35,405 bases of DNA, taken from Virgibacillus profundi. GTDB lineage: Bacteria; Bacillota; Bacilli; Bacillales; Amphibacillaceae. The stretch is taken from NCBI RefSeq assembly GCF_002287375.1, contig NZ_NPOA01000020.1:1-35405 (forward strand), given 5' to 3'. Under the pieces are notes generated by a model. That model was not told the DNA's origin. It did no database searches and saw only the letters and a program-made list of their open reading frames with translations. This document shows, in pieces, positions 1 through 6,402 of the stretch (the stretch's first letter is position 1; each line of letters begins with the position of its first letter). The translations under genes were made by a program, and so were the position numbers.

Positions 1-30
1 AAACTTATATGCTTTATTTTGTTTAGCCAT
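1..30 (-). CDS. tnpB: TnpB-type (IS200/IS605 family) transposase-associated protein, N-terminus only
   Basis: Only the first ten codons are in the window, read leftwards from an ATG at 28-30: MAKQNKAYKF. This opening matches the usual TnpB/OrfB start (NKAYKFRIYP-like). TnpB is the RNA-guided nuclease-like protein of IS200/IS605 elements. A good -10 (TATAAT on the minus strand, 68-73) and a hairpin typical of an IS605-type left end lie upstream. The ribosome binding site is poor. The call rests on ten residues plus context; the rest of the gene lies off the left edge. Confidence 0.68.
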   Translation of the reverse strand, partial: MAKQNKAYKF

Positions 31-185
31 ATCAAATCATCTCGCTTCCGCCAGAATATATGTTCCCATTATATCATGATGAGGCATATTTGGCTATCAC
101 CAACCGAAATTCATCTCCCCTTACCGTCGGGATATGCCCTTCACGCGCTTGAAGTGAGAGACTTCTTTCGACAAAACGTTAAAAA
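1..185 (-). mobile_element. Left end of an IS200/IS605-family insertion sequence
   Basis: The stretch between the tnpB start and about 185 has no gene of its own. It carries a small subterminal hairpin (CTTCA 139-143 with TGAAG 150-154, 6-nt loop), the kind recognised by Y1 transposases, and a promoter-like TATAAT. Read on the minus strand, a TTTAAC motif stands just outside at about 178-183 and could be the target tetra/pentanucleotide region; this boundary is inferred. There are no terminal inverted repeats, as expected for the family. The element lies 20 bp beyond the stop codon of the decaying membrane gene at 205-705. Confidence 0.55.
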
Positions 186-204
186 GGAATCGATTATTTT
201 CAAT

Positions 205-705
205 CTACATTATTCTATTTACAAAATCCGTTTTTTTATTTGTTAGGTTTTTAAAGATGAAACGTAAAGAAAAATAGAACAATATAAAGTTTGCAAATAT
301 GCCCATACCGACATTCCAACCCGTAATTCCTCCAGAGAATAGATTTGGAATAACGAATTTGGTCCCATTTTCAATATATAATGTTAGAAACGTAAATGGA
401 AAACCATACGAATAGGCATATTTAGTCGTGTGTAAATGTGCAGGAGACACATCTGGAAATAATAATGATAAGAGAACAATAAGAATAACAGAAGTCCAGA
501 GAATTTTTTGGTTAAATACCTTACCCCACCCTCTATTCCTATATAGAACAAAAATTAAGATAAATACACCAGCCAGTGCAGTCCAACCATATTTTTCTGC
601 ATTAACACCAATACTTGAAAGAATCAGGTGAGTAATTCCACCTAAAATTGCTGAAAGTATAAAAAATATAAAAATAAACCGTAGTGATTCTTACACTATT
701 CTCAC
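205..705 (-). pseudogene. Integral membrane protein gene interrupted by an early in-frame stop
   Basis: The minus-strand frame from a GTG at 703-705 reads Met-Arg-Ile-Val, then TAA at 691-693, then an uninterrupted 161 codons to the TAG at 205. The GTG has an excellent ribosome binding site (AAGGGGGAG five bases upstream). After the stop the frame reads ESLRFIFIFFILSAILGG..., with about four hydrophobic segments. No ATG or well-placed alternative start occurs in the first half; a GTG at 448-450 would give only 81 residues with no Shine-Dalgarno. A single CAA-to-TAA change at codon 5 would explain it. I do not recognise the family. It could instead be a sequencing error. Confidence 0.6.
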
Positions 706-828
706 TTTTTCTCCCCCTTAAATCCATGTATAAAAGGAATAATTTCTTCTTAAAGTATCTGCCAGATAGCTCAACAGCCTTTTATTTAATATTAACATAA
801 TATTCCTAAAATTATTAGCAAAAGAAAA

Positions 829-852
829 GACAATCAAAAACTTCTGATTGCC
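829..852 (-). terminator. Rho-independent terminator of the VOC gene
   Basis: On the minus strand an 8-bp stem (GGCAATCA/TGATTGTC, one G-T pair) with an 8-nt loop is followed by TTTTCTTTT. It starts 30 bp after the stop codon of the VOC-family gene. Confidence 0.75.
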
Positions 853-881
853 TTTTGAGTTACTTTTATTTCATCCTAAAG

Positions 882-1265
882 TTACTGCTGTATGATCTGA
901 ATCAGGTTGCCGCATGTATCGTCAAAGACTGCCAGGGTAGACTCGCCCATTTCTGTCGGCTCCATAAAAAACTTCACGCTTTGTTTCAATAATCTTTCGT
1001 ACTCTTTACGAACATCTACAACGCCAAACATTGTTACTGGGATACCTTCAGCAAATAACTTTTTTTGATACTCTTTTGCGACTGGATGGTCATCCGGTTC
1101 AAGCAAAAGCTCGGTACCTTCTTGATCCTCAGGAGAAACAAGCGTTATCCACCTGAATTCTCCAGTGGGAACATCATGTTTTTTCACAAAGCCCAGGGTT
1201 TTTGAATAAAACTCCAGTGCCTTTTCTTGATCTTGTACGTATATACTGGTAACAATGATTTTCAT
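882..1265 (-). CDS. VOC (glyoxalase/bleomycin-resistance/dioxygenase) superfamily protein
   Basis: A 127-residue single-domain protein with the VOC pattern: MKIIVTSIYVQDQEKALEFY at the start, a WITLVSPED strand in the middle, and a C-terminal FDDTCGNLIQIIQQ that resembles the metal-ligand-bearing 'D.dGN.i.l.q' end of the family. Members are metal-dependent lyases, dioxygenases or antibiotic-binding proteins; the substrate cannot be read from sequence. The start is supported by AAAGGAGG 8 bases upstream of the ATG. It appears monocistronic with its own terminator at 829-852. Family assignment is firm and function open. Confidence 0.88.
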   Translation of the reverse strand: MKIIVTSIYVQDQEKALEFYSKTLGFVKKHDVPTGEFRWITLVSPEDQEGTELLLEPDDHPVAKEYQKKLFAEGIPVTMFGVVDVRKEYERLLKQSVKFFMEPTEMGESTLAVFDDTCGNLIQIIQQ

Positions 1266-1369
1266 ACTATTTTACCTCCTTTAATAATTACGAAGTATGG
1301 TGCAATGCAACCCAAACTGCCATTTTTTCACAATGACGATAGAAGTTGCTGAAATGAAATTGTTATCAT

Positions 1370-1876
1370 CTATAATTTTTCCAAGATCGATTTTACAAAA
1401 TCAGTTTTCTCTTCTGCATATCTGTGTTTATTATTTTTATTTGTTTTTGATAATTTAAGTTTAAGTTGTTCATATTCAACCCTTGCTTTATCGTACTTTC
1501 TCAAATAATCTCTGAATTTCAGCTGTTCGAGTAAATATTTGTTCCCACTTTGGTACATGTGGATTTGATGGGTTCTTGGTTCACCTTTACTAAAATAATG
1601 TCTATCAGGTAAAATTTCCGTCCCTTTATATGAATAACCTATTTCTTCTAATGGTGATATACAAAATTCTCCCCCATTAAAATCATTGATTTCAATGGCT
1701 ATATCAATAATTGGTTTTGCACTCAAATGTTTCACTGATGTACTTCCAATGTGGTGAACAGCGACTGTATAATTTCCTATTTTATTTTGTATTCTCTCTT
1801 TCTCCAATATAAACTCTCGTTCCCAATCCTCTGTCCAGGGTATTAAAAAAACCGCTCCCTTTGGTAATCCTAACAT
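1370..1876 (-). CDS. GrpB family protein (UPF0157, nucleotidyltransferase fold)
   Basis: A 168-residue protein with the hallmarks of the GrpB/UPF0157 family: VHHIGSTSVKHLSAKPIIDI near residue 40 (the GSTS...KPIIDI block of a nucleotidyltransferase-like fold) and DRHYFSKGEPRTHQIHMY near 91-108. The length is normal for the family. The biochemical role of the family is not settled. The ATG overlaps the stop of a mini-lipoprotein gene upstream (ATGTTAG), and its ribosome binding site (GGAGGGG) lies inside that gene, so the two are probably translationally coupled. Confidence 0.9.
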   Translation of the reverse strand: MLGLPKGAVFLIPWTEDWEREFILEKERIQNKIGNYTVAVHHIGSTSVKHLSAKPIIDIAIEINDFNGGEFCISPLEEIGYSYKGTEILPDRHYFSKGEPRTHQIHMYQSGNKYLLEQLKFRDYLRKYDKARVEYEQLKLKLSKTNKNNKHRYAEEKTDFVKSILEKL

Positions 1877-1998
1877 CTTACCCCTCCATTAATAATACCT
1901 TCTTGTTTTTCTAAGGAAGTTTCATTTTTGTTCTGTTGTAGTTGACCGCAAGCACTTATGATCAAAACTATTAAAAGAAATAATAATACTTTTTTCAA
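1870..1998 (-). CDS. Small putative lipoprotein (42 aa)
   Basis: From a TTG at 1998 with GGAGGCGAG four bases upstream, the frame encodes MKKVLLFLLIVLIISACGQL followed by a short polar tail (QQNKNETSLEKQEG...). Residues 2-3 are lysines, 4-16 hydrophobic, and I-S-A-C at 14-17 is a convincing lipobox, so the product should be lipidated by Lgt and anchored outside the membrane, leaving only about 26 residues. It is too short for a typical substrate-binding lipoprotein. It may be a genuine mini-lipoprotein or the 5' remnant of a larger gene. Its 3' end overlaps the start of the GrpB-family gene. Confidence 0.6.
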   Translation of the reverse strand: MKKVLLFLLIVLIISACGQLQQNKNETSLEKQEGIINGGVRC

Positions 1999-2035
1999 CT
2001 AGCTCGCCTCCTTCAACCCCTTAATCAAACTTTGC

Positions 2036-2461
2036 TTAGTTCTTTCTAAAATAAGCAGTTAGTCCGAATACACCCCCGTAAAACAGCGACATCAACAATG
2101 AGTATGACCCATAACTTAGGTCAAATAAAATATTACCGCCAAATAAAGGCGTGATAAAGATTAGGTAAAAGGGATACTGTATTGATGCAATTACATCTAG
2201 AATACCATTACCAATCATAGCGTGTTCAAATGTGGTAATGACAAATACAATTACACCAGATATAACCCCTAACATTGAAAATATTTTCAATATCCTGCTT
2301 CCTTTTTTAGTGTACATTAGTAACAAGCCCATAAATAATATCGTTACAAGCGAGTTGAGAATATTCATATGTGAGTCAGGATATTTTAATGCAGGCATCA
2401 AATTTATTGAGAACGCCAACAGGTATGAGGCTATTACCAATATTAAGATTATATATTTCAT
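2036..2461 (-). CDS. Small integral membrane protein of unknown function
   Basis: A 141-residue protein with about four membrane segments (roughly 2-20, 35-50, 62-80 and 95-135 with breaks) and a C-terminal Arg-Lys. The ATG at 2461 is preferred over an in-frame ATG six codons earlier because AAAGGGGGAG lies 5 bases before it. The downstream mini-lipoprotein gene begins 38 bp after its stop, so the two and the GrpB-family gene may form an operon. I do not recognise the family. Confidence 0.7.
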   Translation of the reverse strand: MKYIILILVIASYLLAFSINLMPALKYPDSHMNILNSLVTILFMGLLLMYTKKGSRILKIFSMLGVISGVIVFVITTFEHAMIGNGILDVIASIQYPFYLIFITPLFGGNILFDLSYGSYSLLMSLFYGGVFGLTAYFRKN

Positions 2462-2665
2462 ATTAACTCCCCCTTTCATGATTCACATTTTAATACAAAA
2501 TTTCCTATTTTTCCCAACCCATCAAAATTCCTTGTTGCATGAAAAAGATAACTTCCTTCTTCTGTTAAAGTACCCTTGAAGTTAATTCGCTTAAATATTC
2601 GGGTTATATTAAATGCTTTCTTGTAAATAATAAGATTGTTAAACAGGAAATGAAGGAGGATTTGT

Positions 2666-2824
2666 ATGCAAAAAGATAAACAAGATAAAAAAAATTCGAG
2701 TTCCAGTATGAAGCCGGGATTCGCCGGGACGGAGGCGAAGAAGGTAAAACAGGAAATTCAGAAAGATATAAGCGAAGGACAAGGTGCAATGACTTCCCGA
2801 GAGGCAGGTGCAATGCGAGATTAA
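2666..2824 (+). CDS. Small hydrophilic protein (52 aa), possibly a minor spore-type protein
   Basis: ATG with AAGGAGG 7 bases upstream; the product begins MQKDKQDKKNSSSSMKPGFA and continues GTEAKKVKQEIQKD, ending GAMTSREAGAMRD. It is all polar, lysine- and glutamine-rich, with no membrane segment. The GTEAKKVKQEIQ stretch faintly recalls gamma-type small acid-soluble spore proteins (GTE...VRQQNQ); this is a resemblance, not a proven family. It stands alone on the plus strand with a strong terminator overlapping its stop codon, which supports a real short transcript. Confidence 0.72.
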   Translation: MQKDKQDKKNSSSSMKPGFAGTEAKKVKQEIQKDISEGQGAMTSREAGAMRD

Positions 2825-2847
2825 AAAACCACTAAGGGTGGTTTTTT
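2823..2847 (+). terminator. Rho-independent terminator of the 52-aa gene
   Basis: A ten-base-pair stem AAAAAACCAC/GTGGTTTTTT with a 5-nt loop (TAAGG) begins in the stop codon and ends in six T residues. Confidence 0.85.
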
Positions 2848-2974
2848 AATCTTAAATTTCAATATGTAACACTGTACATCTTTCGTTTTGATTTGAAGAA
2901 GATGCTGAAACAAGCGATAGGAAGAGCTCCCCCTCTTGAAATTTTGCATCAGTAGTTACTTAAAAATGGAAAAT

Positions 2975-3184
2975 TTACTTATCTTCAGCAGATTTCTCCT
3001 TTTTGGACAAATAAAACCATAAAAATAACATAGAAGTAGTAAAAATTAATGGCTTAAATTTCACCTCTATCTTAGCAACAAACTTCAAATACAATTGAAA
3101 TATTAAAGTTAAAATCACTGCTATTGAGATAAAGTTAAAGATATGCTTTTCCGTAATAGTTATATTTTTAAACCTTATTTCCAT
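2975..3184 (-). CDS. Small two-segment membrane protein
   Basis: A 69-residue protein starting MEIRFKNITITEKHIFNFIS, with hydrophobic stretches at about 17-36 and 47-60 and a charged C-terminus (SKKEKSAEDK). The ATG at 3184 follows AAAAGGGG at about 7 bases. The family is not recognised. It lies just downstream of the broken toxin-antitoxin locus, in the same direction. Confidence 0.55.
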   Translation of the reverse strand: MEIRFKNITITEKHIFNFISIAVILTLIFQLYLKFVAKIEVKFKPLIFTTSMLFLWFYLSKKEKSAEDK

Positions 3185-3230
3185 CAAAGCACCCCTTTTG
3201 TTATTACTATTTATTCCGTCAGTTTAATTG

Positions 3231-3407
3231 CTATTCCTTTACATCTGTAAGCTCAAATGTTGGTATTACATTTAAATAACTGTCAAGCAATTCATCATAC
3301 TCTAAAGCTTCAAAGGCGATATCAAAGGTAACTTCGTACACATGCCCGTCAACTTCTGTTAAAAACCAGTATTCTTCATAACCATCAAAAATGTAAAGTG
3401 GTCGCTC
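3231..3407 (-). pseudogene. 3' fragment of an unidentified gene joined out of frame to the toxin start
   Basis: A 58-residue open frame without a start reads ERPLYIFDGYEEYWFLTEVD and on to ...FELTDVKE. It has protein-like composition (aromatic and acidic) and is closed upstream by a TAG at 3408-3410. It is one frame off from the truncated toxin that precedes it. It is either the shifted C-terminus of the same gene or, more likely, the tail of another gene brought next to the toxin start by a deletion, since it does not look like a RelE/ParE C-terminus. Confidence 0.45.
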
Positions 3408-3466
3408 CTAAATTGTGAAAGTTTTTCTCTTACAACTGGGGGCCAAATGACATCAAGTCGGCCCAT
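3359..3466 (-). pseudogene. Truncated RelE/ParE-like toxin, N-terminal part only
   Basis: The frame begins MGRLDVIWPPVVREKLSQF with SDHFT following, which resembles the start of a Bacillus RelE/ParE-type toxin family as I recall it. It then runs into FLMVMKNTGF and a stop, only 35 residues in total against about 100 for the family, so the catalytic half is missing. The start codon overlaps the antitoxin stop (TAATG), the usual arrangement of such modules. Loss of toxicity is inferred. Confidence 0.5.
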
Positions 3467-3732
3467 TATTCGAAATCCTTTTCAGAAAGAGATTTTAACA
3501 ACTCCGAAGTCGTTATACCTTTTCCTTCCTCATACGCACTCTGACTTTCCCGAATCATTTGCCCAAGATGTGGGTTTCTTTCTATATCTGCTTTAATCGA
3601 CTGTTCTGATTCTTCCTGTAACACTAATGTGAATTTGCCCTTCCCTAGTATAGAAAACTGAATAACAGAATTATCACGATTCATATCTGAAATGTATTTC
3701 ATAAGCTCTTCTGAAGACTCAATTAAACCCAT
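3466..3732 (-). CDS. Putative antitoxin of a type II toxin-antitoxin module
   Basis: An 88-residue protein beginning MGLIESSEELMKYISDMNRD. The first half is a small beta-rich part (SVIQFSILGKGKFTLVLQEE). The second half contains SQSAYEEGKGITTSELLKSL, the 'sr.ay.eGkgitt.el...l' signature common in antitoxins paired with RelE/ParE toxins. The gene is intact while the toxin that overlaps it by one base is truncated. It would be expected to autoregulate its promoter together with the toxin. The assignment rests on that signature and the gene overlap. Confidence 0.55.
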   Translation of the reverse strand: MGLIESSEELMKYISDMNRDNSVIQFSILGKGKFTLVLQEESEQSIKADIERNPHLGQMIRESQSAYEEGKGITTSELLKSLSEKDFE

Positions 3733-4199
3733 AATATCACCCCTAGTATAATTTAGTATTATGTTTTTGTCATATCACAATATAACTAAATATCTGAGTA
3801 AATTCTAAACTTACACATTACATATTCTTTTAGAAAATGTGACTCGTCCATATAACAAGGGGTTCTATTAGCCGTTTTGTTGAATTGTTTGCGGCATTTG
3901 ATCTTGGGAAGGGAATCTCTCGGATTCTTCGCATCAGATGGACATTTTTTTAACATTTTTTCATTAAATTCTTTCGACATGTCAACATGATTTTATCATA
4001 TCCGATCAAAATAAAAAAATCCCTCATGTATATTGTTTGTGTCAAGTGCTGATATACATTGATTCAAAATGGAGATGGAATGACACGAATTGAGAGCGAT
4101 TCAATAGTCTGGGAAAAAAGTAGATTCATTTTTATTCTTTCAATATTCTATATGATAAATATTAAAATAAGTCTAAATTAATACCCTCTTTTTAATTTT

Positions 4200-4469
4200 T
4201 TGTTGATTCTTAATAACTTGAGATTTATACTAGTAGTAGAACCAGCAGGATTAGGTAATGCAATATCTGGAGTAGTAGTGGGTTATGTTGCAGATGTAGC
4301 AGCAAATATGATTGGTTCTGGTATTCATGATGTTTGGTTTGATGCAAGAACATTTTATAATGTCGATGACACATGTGAATTAAAAGATAGTGTACTAATT
4401 TATAAATACCCTGATTATACTGGCTTTTCAGGGACAACTACTAGACATTATAGAAATTGTAGGTGGTAG
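4200..4469 (+). pseudogene. Headless fragment of a small secreted or surface protein gene
   Basis: The frame is open for 89 codons but has only TTG codons at its left end and no Shine-Dalgarno. Its body is protein-like: GLGNAISGVVVGYVADVAAN (glycine- and alanine-rich, amphipathic) followed by HDVWFDARTFYNVDDTCELK and a C-terminus with YKYPDYTGFSGTTTRHYRNC. The pattern of a small hydrophobic N-terminal part, two cysteines and an aromatic tail suits an exported peptide that has lost its signal peptide. The family is not recognised. It could instead be a very short gene with a non-canonical start. Confidence 0.4.
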
Positions 4470-4534
4470 TAGAATTGTCTTTTCCCCTATTAGGTTTTGA
4501 TATTTTTAATATAGGAGGTAATGACGTAAGCAAA

Positions 4535-4807
4535 ATGGATATTCTTAAAAAACTTTTTAATTTGAATTCTTCTTTTAAAGGAATGATTCTTTTATTATCA
4601 TACCTAATCCTATATACCATTTTTTCTCAGTACCTAAACAAATTCGATCCATCGGGAATGTCATTGTTGATTACTTCAGTTTTTGTGATCATTTACCTAT
4701 GGTTTAAAATACTTTTATTTGACAATGTAAATAAAAAAAGAGAAACCATCTATTTAGTTATTTTCCTTATCTTATTTATGTTATCAGCATATATTACCTT
4801 CTTTTAA
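4535..4807 (+). CDS. Small membrane protein (three hydrophobic segments)
   Basis: Starting at the ATG at 4535 the product is 90 residues: MDILKKLFNLNSSFKGMILL, then hydrophobic stretches at about 16-30, 39-57 and 70-88. GGAGG lies 16 bases before this ATG, too far for ideal spacing, and no better in-frame start exists nearer it; the frame is also open upstream to 4463. Function unknown. It follows the headless fragment in the same direction, so the pair may be the remains of one accessory locus, for example a peptide plus a membrane protein. Confidence 0.45.
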   Translation: MDILKKLFNLNSSFKGMILLLSYLILYTIFSQYLNKFDPSGMSLLITSVFVIIYLWFKILLFDNVNKKRETIYLVIFLILFMLSAYITFF

Positions 4808-4819
4808 CCATGGCTTTTC

Positions 4820-4847
4820 TTGACTTTTTAAATTGCGAAACTAATAT
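4820..4847 (+). promoter_or_regulatory. Putative SigA-type promoter for the structured RNA
   Basis: TTGACT (4820-4825) and TAATAT (4842-4847) are separated by 16 bases, placing a start of transcription near 4854, just before the first hairpin of the RNA locus. The -35 is good and the -10 mediocre. Confidence 0.45.
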
Positions 4848-4854
4848 GTATAAG

Positions 4855-4951
4855 GTGACTAGTAGTCGTACTGCTAACTAGTCGATAGCCCATCTAATAG
4901 GGAGTTGGGGCAGTTAGCAGGAGAAATCTTACTCCTGCATTTTTATTTTTT
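4855..4951 (+). ncRNA. Unidentified structured RNA with mutually exclusive hairpins and terminator
   Basis: Three perfect stems compete. Stem A pairs GACTAGT (4857-4863) with ACTAGTC (4877-4883). Stem B pairs CTGCTAACT (4871-4879) with AGTTAGCAG (4912-4920) and is extended by GCCC/GGGC (4888-4891 with 4908-4911). Stem T pairs GCAGGAG (4917-4923) with CTCCTGC (4932-4938) and is followed by ATTTTTATTTTTT. A and B share 4877-4879; B and T share 4917-4920. This is the architecture of an attenuator or riboswitch, but the next gene lies in the opposite direction, so it looks like a free-standing RNA or a leader that has lost its gene. I cannot match it to a known family. Confidence 0.5.
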
Positions 4952-4989
4952 CTCTTCTATATTTCATTACGTATTGCTGCATTAGATCC

Positions 4990-5919
4990 CTACCCCTCAA
5001 TCACCCTATTCTCCATCCGTCCAATCTTCTCAATTTCCAATGCTACAACATCCCCATCTTTCAAAAACTGTGGTGGCTTCATAGCGAAACCAACGCCATC
5101 AGGGGTTCCTGTTAATATAATATCTCCTGGCTTCAATGTAATTAGATTGGAAATGAATTCAATTAAATAAGGAATATCGAAAATTAAATGACTCGTATTC
5201 GAAGATTGCCGTTCTTCCCCATTTACATAGGAACGAATGGATAGACTGGCAGGATCTTCAATTTCATCTATCGTAACAACCCATGGCCCGATTGGTGTAC
5301 TGCGGTCCAAGGTTTTCCCCTGTAGCCATTGTGGTGTACGTTTTTGCAGGTCACGTGCCGAGATATCATTTCCAATTGTGTAACCGGCAATATAATTTAA
5401 AGCATCCTCTTTACTAACATGTGAAGCTTCCTTACCAATTACAACAGCCAATTCAACCTCATAATCCAGTTTTTTCGTAAAAGAGGATTTTTCAATAGCA
5501 TCATCCGGACCAATAATAGCATTGTTAAATTTAGCAAATAGAACCGGGAATTCCGGGATATCACTAGCCATTTCTGCCACATGATCAGCATAATTTTTGC
5601 CCACACAGATTACTTTTGAAGGATTGGGGTTTGGTGTATCTAAAATAATCTCTTCCTTAGTTAAAAAAACATCCTCCTCATTGTTTTCCTTTATGTAGTC
5701 ATAGGCTTCTCTTGCCTTAGCAATAACACTTGAACCAATAGAATAAAATGATTCCGGACTTGCTGGGAAAATGTGATCAATTGTGTTAGAATCTTTTTCC
5801 TGTTTTGATAGTAACAATTTACGATAGGCGTCCTGAAGATCAATAACCTTTTCTTCAAACATACAGCCTATTCTGTAATCTCCTGGGCTATTCCTTAATT
5901 TGTAGCTTACCAGTTTCAT
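4990..5919 (-). CDS. Fumarylacetoacetate hydrolase (FAH) family protein, YisK-like
   Basis: 309 residues with a small N-terminal domain followed by the FAH fold. Family motifs are visible: KVICVGKNYADHVAEM, DYEVELAVVIGKEA (metal-binding glutamates), YTIGNDISARDLQKR, QWLQGKTLDRSTPIGPW and GDIILTGTPDGVGFAMKPP. Members use a divalent cation to hydrolyse, decarboxylate or isomerise 2-oxo acids. The closest Bacillus relative by overall pattern appears to be YisK, reported to decarboxylate oxaloacetate; the substrate here is inferred. The gene stands alone with an ATG at 5919 preceded by a weak AGGTG. The 5' flank is AT-rich. Confidence 0.85.
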   Translation of the reverse strand: MKLVSYKLRNSPGDYRIGCMFEEKVIDLQDAYRKLLLSKQEKDSNTIDHIFPASPESFYSIGSSVIAKAREAYDYIKENNEEDVFLTKEEIILDTPNPNPSKVICVGKNYADHVAEMASDIPEFPVLFAKFNNAIIGPDDAIEKSSFTKKLDYEVELAVVIGKEASHVSKEDALNYIAGYTIGNDISARDLQKRTPQWLQGKTLDRSTPIGPWVVTIDEIEDPASLSIRSYVNGEERQSSNTSHLIFDIPYLIEFISNLITLKPGDIILTGTPDGVGFAMKPPQFLKDGDVVALEIEKIGRMENRVIEG

Positions 5920-6047
5920 ATATACACCTCATTTGATATATTTCTGCTGTCTTTATTATATAATGTCTAGCGTATTTAATACAATTAATTGCGTGAATTT
6001 GTGTAATAATTTAAACTATTATTTAAAAGCATTTAGGGGGGAGTAAA

Positions 6048-6356
6048 TTGGAAGTTTTTCCTATTGGTTACATTGCAATAGCATTTGGAATTGCAGCAGC
6101 GGGATATTTCATAGGTGAGGGACTCAAAAATTTTAAAAATGCGGATGGTAAGGACCTGATAAATAATTTATTCAATGAAGACGATGAGCATGAGTTAATT
6201 AAGGAAAAAGATGTACATCACTTTCTGGGTACTTCCAAAGAAGATGCCAGTCTATTAATAAGTGAGCATCCCGATGTGCCCCATGTAAAGTTAAATGGAA
6301 AAGTATATTTTCCAAAAGCGAAACTGCGTGAGTGGTTATTGAAAATGGGGGATTAG
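6048..6356 (+). CDS. Membrane-anchored protein with an excisionase/MerR-like HTH domain
   Basis: A TTG start with AGGGGGGAG 4 bases upstream gives 102 residues. Residues about 5-24 (PIGYIAIAFGIAAAGYFIGE) form one membrane helix. A charged linker follows, then residues 54-99: KDVHHFLGTSKEDASLLISE, a short loop and VKLNGKVYFPKAKLREWLL. The latter part has the HTH_17/excisionase layout ('va.lLgvs...v...i....p.vr.ggr.~fpk..l..Wl'). A DNA-binding-type domain tethered to the membrane is unusual; it may bind another ligand. The gene ends in a perfect bidirectional terminator. Confidence 0.7.
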   Translation: MEVFPIGYIAIAFGIAAAGYFIGEGLKNFKNADGKDLINNLFNEDDEHELIKEKDVHHFLGTSKEDASLLISEHPDVPHVKLNGKVYFPKAKLREWLLKMGD

Positions 6357-6362
6357 GGATAA

Positions 6363-6402
6363 AACAACAGCGAACAATGCAGAGGCACTGTTCGCTGTTG
6401 TT
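6363..6402. terminator. Bidirectional Rho-independent terminator
   Basis: A perfect 14-bp stem (AACAACAGCGAACA with its complement 6389-6402) and a 12-nt loop, with T-rich sequence on both sides. It separates the plus-strand HTH-like gene from the convergent minus-strand gene, whose stop codon lies in the stem. Confidence 0.85.

Noticed and set aside
3786-3980. 64-codon minus-strand open frame, basic and cysteine-containing
   Set aside because: No Shine-Dalgarno before the ATG and no recognisable family. The 3733-4199 gap is otherwise empty, so a remnant cannot be excluded, but I cannot support a gene.
4871-4920. Integron attC-like site (GCTAAC...GTTAGC arms)
   Set aside because: The inner arms and core spacing do not fit attC, and no integrase or cassette array is present; an attenuator-type RNA explains the symmetry better.
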